A stretch of DNA of 64,000 nucleotides from Paenibacillus tengchongensis (GTDB lineage: Bacteria; Bacillota; Bacilli; Paenibacillales; Paenibacillaceae): positions 54,800 through 118,799 of the forward strand of contig NZ_WACP01000020.1 in NCBI RefSeq assembly GCF_008973665.1, read 5' to 3'. How positions within the stretch are numbered: position 1 is the stretch's first letter; the number at the start of each line of letters is the position of its first letter. The translations under genes and the position numbers were made by a program. The notes beneath the pieces were generated by a model. The model ran no database searches. It worked only from the letters and a program-made list of their open reading frames with translations, and was not told the origin of the DNA. Shown here one piece after another: positions 60,840 to 64,000 of the stretch.

Positions 60840-61934
60840 CTATTTTCTTTTCGTCACTTTATACAATAACATGGCTAACTTCACAATGGCCGCATCTCCG
60901 AAGCTCCGCACGTCAGCACCGGTTTCTTGCTTGATCTTATCCAGCCGGTAAAGCAGTGTGTTGCGGTGGATATAAAGCTTCTTGGCCGTCTCGCTGACAT
61001 TGCAGTCCATTTCAAAAAAAGTCTCTAGGGTTAACAGCATTTCCTTATCGCCAAGCACTACGGAGTAATCGCCGATTTGACCCAGCAGCAGCCTGCGTTT
61101 GTGGTCCGGAATGCTGTTGACCAGCCGCTCCATGTGCAGCTCCCAAGGCAGGTGAATATAATCGCCGACCTGAAAAATCCGCCCCAGCATAATCGTCTCT
61201 TTGAGGAGCGCCACCGATCCGGTCAACCCCTTCACCGGGATGATTGCCTGCGCGACGGACAGATGAAATACACCGACCCATTCGCTGGCGATCAGCTCAT
61301 GAAGGCCCATACAGGTCTGCGCCAGCAGCTCGTCCGGATTCTCTTCTTCATCGTCTTTATCATCCCCGCCGGTCAGCAGTTCCTTACGCGCCAATATCAG
61401 CCATTCTTTATCCTGAAGCGGTATAAGCAGGACATCATTTTCAAAATAATTGCGCAGCAGCTTCATTAAGGAACGGTAGGTCATTTGCGGTTGATGCACA
61501 TTTTCACTGACCAGCAGAAAAGGAACCATTTCTCCAAACAGCCGCCCCTTTAAGGTGACCTCTTCGGGGATCTCCGCGTCATTCTTCTCCTGCTCCAATT
61601 GGGCATTTAACCAGGCACTGAGTTGTCTGGCCTCGGCTTCGCCTTCCTCCTTAAGTCCGGTCGCCTTCAAGGCGATGGCAAAATTATGCGCCGCGTAATG
61701 GGCCAGCCGGACTTCCGTGGGAGTCAACCCTTCGAGCTCCATCCATATCGCCGTCGCCCGGCCTTCATTTTCAAATATCGGCACCCACATCTTGCCCTCA
61801 TGGACGACCGGCTCATTTTCCTGCTGTGTGGTTAAGCCGAACAGGGCAGACGTATGCTGTCTTCCAAGCTGTTTGATTCCGGTTCTTTTTCCAGTGAGTT
61901 GCTCCAAACTATGCCGCAGTGTCTCGCTATCCAT
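60840..61934 (-). CDS. PucR/CdaR-type transcriptional regulator
   Basis: The protein of about 364 residues ends with the helix-turn-helix CNVSETAKKLYIHRNTLLYR, which characterises PucR/CdaR regulators. The central part is GGDEF-like in fold position (about 160-290) and the N-terminus may bind a ligand. The ATG at 61943 is very close to GGTGGAGA, so I prefer ATG 61934. It could control sugar-diacid or related genes; its neighbours, an MsmX-type ATPase and a flavoprotein, do not settle this. Confidence 0.82.
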   Translation of the reverse strand: MDSETLRHSLEQLTGKRTGIKQLGRQHTSALFGLTTQQENEPVVHEGKMWVPIFENEGRATAIWMELEGLTPTEVRLAHYAAHNFAIALKATGLKEEGEAEARQLSAWLNAQLEQEKNDAEIPEEVTLKGRLFGEMVPFLLVSENVHQPQMTYRSLMKLLRNYFENDVLLIPLQDKEWLILARKELLTGGDDKDDEEENPDELLAQTCMGLHELIASEWVGVFHLSVAQAIIPVKGLTGSVALLKETIMLGRIFQVGDYIHLPWELHMERLVNSIPDHKRRLLLGQIGDYSVVLGDKEMLLTLETFFEMDCNVSETAKKLYIHRNTLLYRLDKIKQETGADVRSFGDAAIVKLAMLLYKVTKRK

Positions 61935-62017
61935 CGTCACCATTCTCCACCACTTTTACTCTTTTCGCCTATTTTATCATATTTTGCGGCCTTCTGCGGC
62001 AGAGGGACTGACAATCA

Positions 62018-62989
62018 TTAGCGATTCACCGAAGTGCTCCCGCTAAAGGATTGACTCAGATCATATTTGGCAGGGGGCAAGGGCTTCGGATTCAGCTTCT
62101 TTAATGCTTTGTGCATCCAGATCCCGGCGATTGCGCCTTCTCCCATAGCCACTGTGGCCTGCTCGGCATGTACAGCTACATCGCCCGCTACCCAAACCCG
62201 GTCCATACTGGTCAAAAGCGAGCGCTTGTTGGCTTCGATATGTCTATTCTTGTGCAGGTCAATACCAAGCTGTTCTGCCAGTTCAGAGTGTACGGCATTG
62301 TTGCCGAAGGCAATAAACCCTCTATCCGCCGGCACTTTATCTCCGCTTTTTAAAATAACACTGCGGATTACGCCTTCCTCCTCGGTGATACGTTCCACCT
62401 CTTGCTCAAGGTATATAATATTCTGCTCCAACAGGCGTTGAAGGTTCTCCGGTGAAAGCGGGACACCTTCATGATTAATATAAGTGAGATCGCCCGTACG
62501 CTCCCGCAGGACGAATGCCATATGGGCTCCCGCATCGCCTGAGCCAACCAGTACGGTTCGCCTAGCCTCGATTTCATAACCATCGCAATCAGGACATACA
62601 TATACTGTCCGGCCAAGTGATGGAACAAGCCCCGGTATATCCGGATAACGGTCCATTACACCTGTTGCCAACAGCAAAGTTCTGCCGGTATATTTCTCTC
62701 CCTCTGTCCCGCTAAGCAGAAAAAGCTCTCCGCTCTTTTCCGCTTTTATTACACGGTCCGCCGCGAACTGCACCCCCAGACGTTCAGCCTGCCGACGGCC
62801 TTTTTCCCGCAATTCCTCCCCTGATACGCCATCGGGGTAGCCGAGAATGTTATGGTAATTGCGGCATAGACTGGACCGCCCGCCTCCTGCATCAATGACC
62901 AGCACTGAGTGCACGGAGTAACGCCCCAATTGAATCGCTGCCTGCAAGCCGGCAATGCCTCCACCGACAATTATTGCATCATATATCAC
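62018..62989 (-). CDS. Thioredoxin-reductase-like flavoprotein
   Basis: The 323-residue protein has FAD loop IIVGGGIAGLQAAIQLG, a redox pair Cys132/Cys135 in VCPDCDGYE, NAD(P) loop LVGSGDAGAHMA and the C-terminal VWVAGDVAVHAEQ. It is distinct from the true TrxB at 39591 (CATC). Such CPxC proteins are low-molecular-weight thioredoxin reductases or disulfide oxidases of unknown partner. It is monocistronic next to the tRNA cluster. Confidence 0.88.
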   Translation of the reverse strand: MIYDAIIVGGGIAGLQAAIQLGRYSVHSVLVIDAGGGRSSLCRNYHNILGYPDGVSGEELREKGRRQAERLGVQFAADRVIKAEKSGELFLLSGTEGEKYTGRTLLLATGVMDRYPDIPGLVPSLGRTVYVCPDCDGYEIEARRTVLVGSGDAGAHMAFVLRERTGDLTYINHEGVPLSPENLQRLLEQNIIYLEQEVERITEEEGVIRSVILKSGDKVPADRGFIAFGNNAVHSELAEQLGIDLHKNRHIEANKRSLLTSMDRVWVAGDVAVHAEQATVAMGEGAIAGIWMHKALKKLNPKPLPPAKYDLSQSFSGSTSVNR

Positions 62990-63091
62990 TTAAATCCCTC
63001 ATTTCTGCTCCGGTTTATAAGCTTATAATTAAACGGACTCAGAAATTTTAAACGGACTGCAGTTGTCTGGTGCAATTTTTATAAAAACAAC

Positions 63092-63120
63092 AAAAAAGCC
63101 ATCACCGAAAGGTGATGACT
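63092..63120 (-). terminator. Terminator of the rRNA-tRNA operon
   Basis: CATCACC and GGTGATG (loop of 4) are followed by TTTTTTG on the minus strand, just after the last tRNA. Confidence 0.9.
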
Positions 63121-63128
63121 TTAACGGA

Positions 63129-63201
63129 TGAGCCATGAAGGACTCGAACCTTCGACACCCTGATTAAAAGTCAGGTGCTCTACCGACTGAGCTAATGGCT
63201 C
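63129..63201 (-). tRNA. tRNA-Lys (anticodon TTT)
   Basis: The acceptor is GAGCCAT/ATGGCTC and the anticodon loop carries TTT. Unlike the others in the cluster, CCA is not encoded (TCC follows the discriminator A). Confidence 0.95.
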
Positions 63202-63205
63202 AAAA

Positions 63206-63291
63206 TGGTGGAGGCTGATGGATTCGAACCACCGAACACGTACGTGAGCAGATTTACAGTCTGATGCGTTTGGCCACTTCGCTAAGCCTCC
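63206..63291 (-). tRNA. tRNA-Tyr (anticodon GTA)
   Basis: The acceptor is GGAGGCT/AGCCTCC with a long variable arm and anticodon GTA. CCA is encoded. Confidence 0.95.
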
Positions 63292-63296
63292 ATGAA

Positions 63297-63372
63297 TGGT
63301 GGCGCGGGAGGGAATCGAACCCCCGACACAAGGATTTTCAGTCCTTTGCTCTACCGACTGAGCTACCGAGCC
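63297..63372 (-). tRNA. tRNA-Phe (anticodon GAA)
   Basis: The anticodon loop is CTGAAAA. The acceptor GGCTCGG faces CCGCGCC, giving a U-C mismatch at pair 4-69 where relatives have U-A. CCA is encoded. Confidence 0.92.
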
Positions 63373-63401
63373 ATACATAAGCCATATTTAATTGTAGAAA
63401 A

Positions 63402-63478
63402 TGGCGGAACCGACGGGATTCGAACCCGCGGTCTCCTGCGTGACAGGCAGGCATGTTAGGCCTCTACACCACGGTTCC
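63402..63478 (-). tRNA. tRNA-Asp (anticodon GTC)
   Basis: The acceptor is GGAACCG/CGGTTCC with discriminator G, anticodon GTC and encoded CCA. Confidence 0.95.
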
Positions 63479-63491
63479 GCATTGGTAAAGA

Positions 63492-63567
<76 letters not shown>

Positions 63568-63597
63568 ACGGTGTAAATATTGCTTAAAAATAATTGA

Positions 63598-63673
63598 TGG
63601 TGGAGGCTGAGGGGTTCGAACCCCCGACCCTCTGCTTGTAAGGCAGATGCTCTCCCAGCTGAGCTAAGCCTCC
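63598..63673 (-). tRNA. tRNA-Val (anticodon TAC)
   Basis: The acceptor is GGAGGCT/AGCCTCC, with anticodon TAC and encoded CCA. Confidence 0.95.
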
Positions 63674-63680
63674 GAAAATA

Positions 63681-63757
63681 TGGTAGCGGCGGAGGGGATC
63701 GAACCCCCGACCTCACGGGTATGAACCGTACGCTCTAGCCAGCTGAGCTACGCCGCC
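63681..63757 (-). tRNA. tRNA-Met (anticodon CAT), elongator type
   Basis: The acceptor starts with a paired G-U (GGCGGCG/CGCCGCT), so it is not an initiator, and the D-arm is GCTCAGCTGGCTAGAGC. CCA is encoded. Confidence 0.93.
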
Positions 63758-63782
63758 ATATTAATGATCAATGGAATAGGAA

Positions 63783-63874
63783 TGGCGGAGAGAGAGGGAT
63801 TCGAACCCTCGCACCGCTTACGCAGTCTAACCCCTTAGCAGAGGGTCCCCTTATAGCCACTTGGGTATCTCTCC
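63783..63874 (-). tRNA. tRNA-Ser (anticodon GCT)
   Basis: The acceptor is GGAGAGA/TCTCTCC with a long variable arm and anticodon GCT. CCA is encoded. It is the first tRNA after the 23S gene. Confidence 0.94.
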
Positions 63875-63955
63875 AAACAGTTTGAAGCTTGTTATTCCAT
63901 CCAGGCCTTGATCGCCTGAAAACTGGATCGAAACGAATTTGGGTTTTAGTGTATT

Positions 63956-64000
63956 GGATAAGCCCTCGACCGATTAGTATTGGTCAGCTCCATGCATTGC
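63956..64000 (-). rRNA. 23S rRNA, 3' end (partial)
   Basis: The minus strand reads GCTGACCAATACTAATCGGTCGAGGGCTTATCC in two adjoining pieces, the conserved 23S 3' terminus. The gene continues beyond the window. No 5S gene fits in the 81 bases between it and tRNA-Ser. Confidence 0.9.

Noticed and set aside
62018..62989. A second trxB
   Set aside because: It shares the fold but has CPDC instead of CATC and diverges in the NADPH domain; the true trxB is at 39591.

Overview
The window reads as chromosomal DNA of a Paenibacillus-like member of the Firmicutes. The evidence is a tmRNA whose tag reads GKQNNNYAFAA, strong GGAGG-type ribosome sites with many TTG and GTG starts, perfect CtsR-, CggR- and Fnr-type operators, and gene blocks ordered as around hprK-lgt, his, yvcJKL-crh, clpP, cggR-gapA and rnr-smpB-ssrA of Bacillus subtilis. 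Almost all genes lie on the minus strand, so operons read from high to low coordinates.

Layout: 1-9.0 kb is accessory. It starts AT-rich, with a partial membrane protein and a two-gene unit of an HExxHxxxH putative metallopeptidase plus an abutting small protein. Then come a membrane-anchored protein, an SLH-anchored carbohydrate-binding protein, an L,D-transpeptidase, a lipoprotein, an IS3-type transposase remnant and two VOC proteins. At 9.2-10.7 kb lies ssrA together with a diverged second copy of its 3' part; a frameshifted Rpn-type nuclease gene sits between the copies. smpB, rnr (with a very long low-complexity tail) and secG follow. The glycolytic operon cggR-gap-pgk-tpiA-gpmI-eno occupies 15.3-22.6 kb under a CggR-type operator. 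tRNA-Arg and CtsR-controlled clpP are at 22.7-23.6 kb. From 23.7 to 27 kb there are an esterase, a gene remnant and two secreted proteins.

The block rapZ-yvcK-whiA-HPr-like and glucokinase is at 27.2-31.4 kb. Next is a DUF1858/DUF438 pair behind an Fnr box. A probable insertion at 33.3-39.3 kb carries a polyamine-type ABC transporter, an amidohydrolase and a GntR regulator, with a promoter overlapped by a GntR-type palindrome. trxB and a TPR protein follow, then the complete histidine operon hisZGDBHAF-hisIE-hisJ-prs (42.7-51.4 kb). On the plus strand is gntK. Two tandem membrane acyltransferases, hprK-lgt-ppaX-yvoF, an MsmX/UgpC-type ATPase, a PucR/CdaR-type regulator and a thioredoxin-reductase-like flavoprotein lead to eight tRNAs and the 3' end of a 23S rRNA at the right edge.

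The genes form linked themes. Carbon control combines HprK, an HPr-like protein with both His15 and Ser46, CggR, glucokinase, gluconate kinase and a shared sugar-ABC ATPase. Protein quality control combines ClpP under CtsR with tmRNA, SmpB and RNase R. The least explained parts are the HExxHxxxH operon, the ssrA/Rpn duplication and several regulatory dyads.
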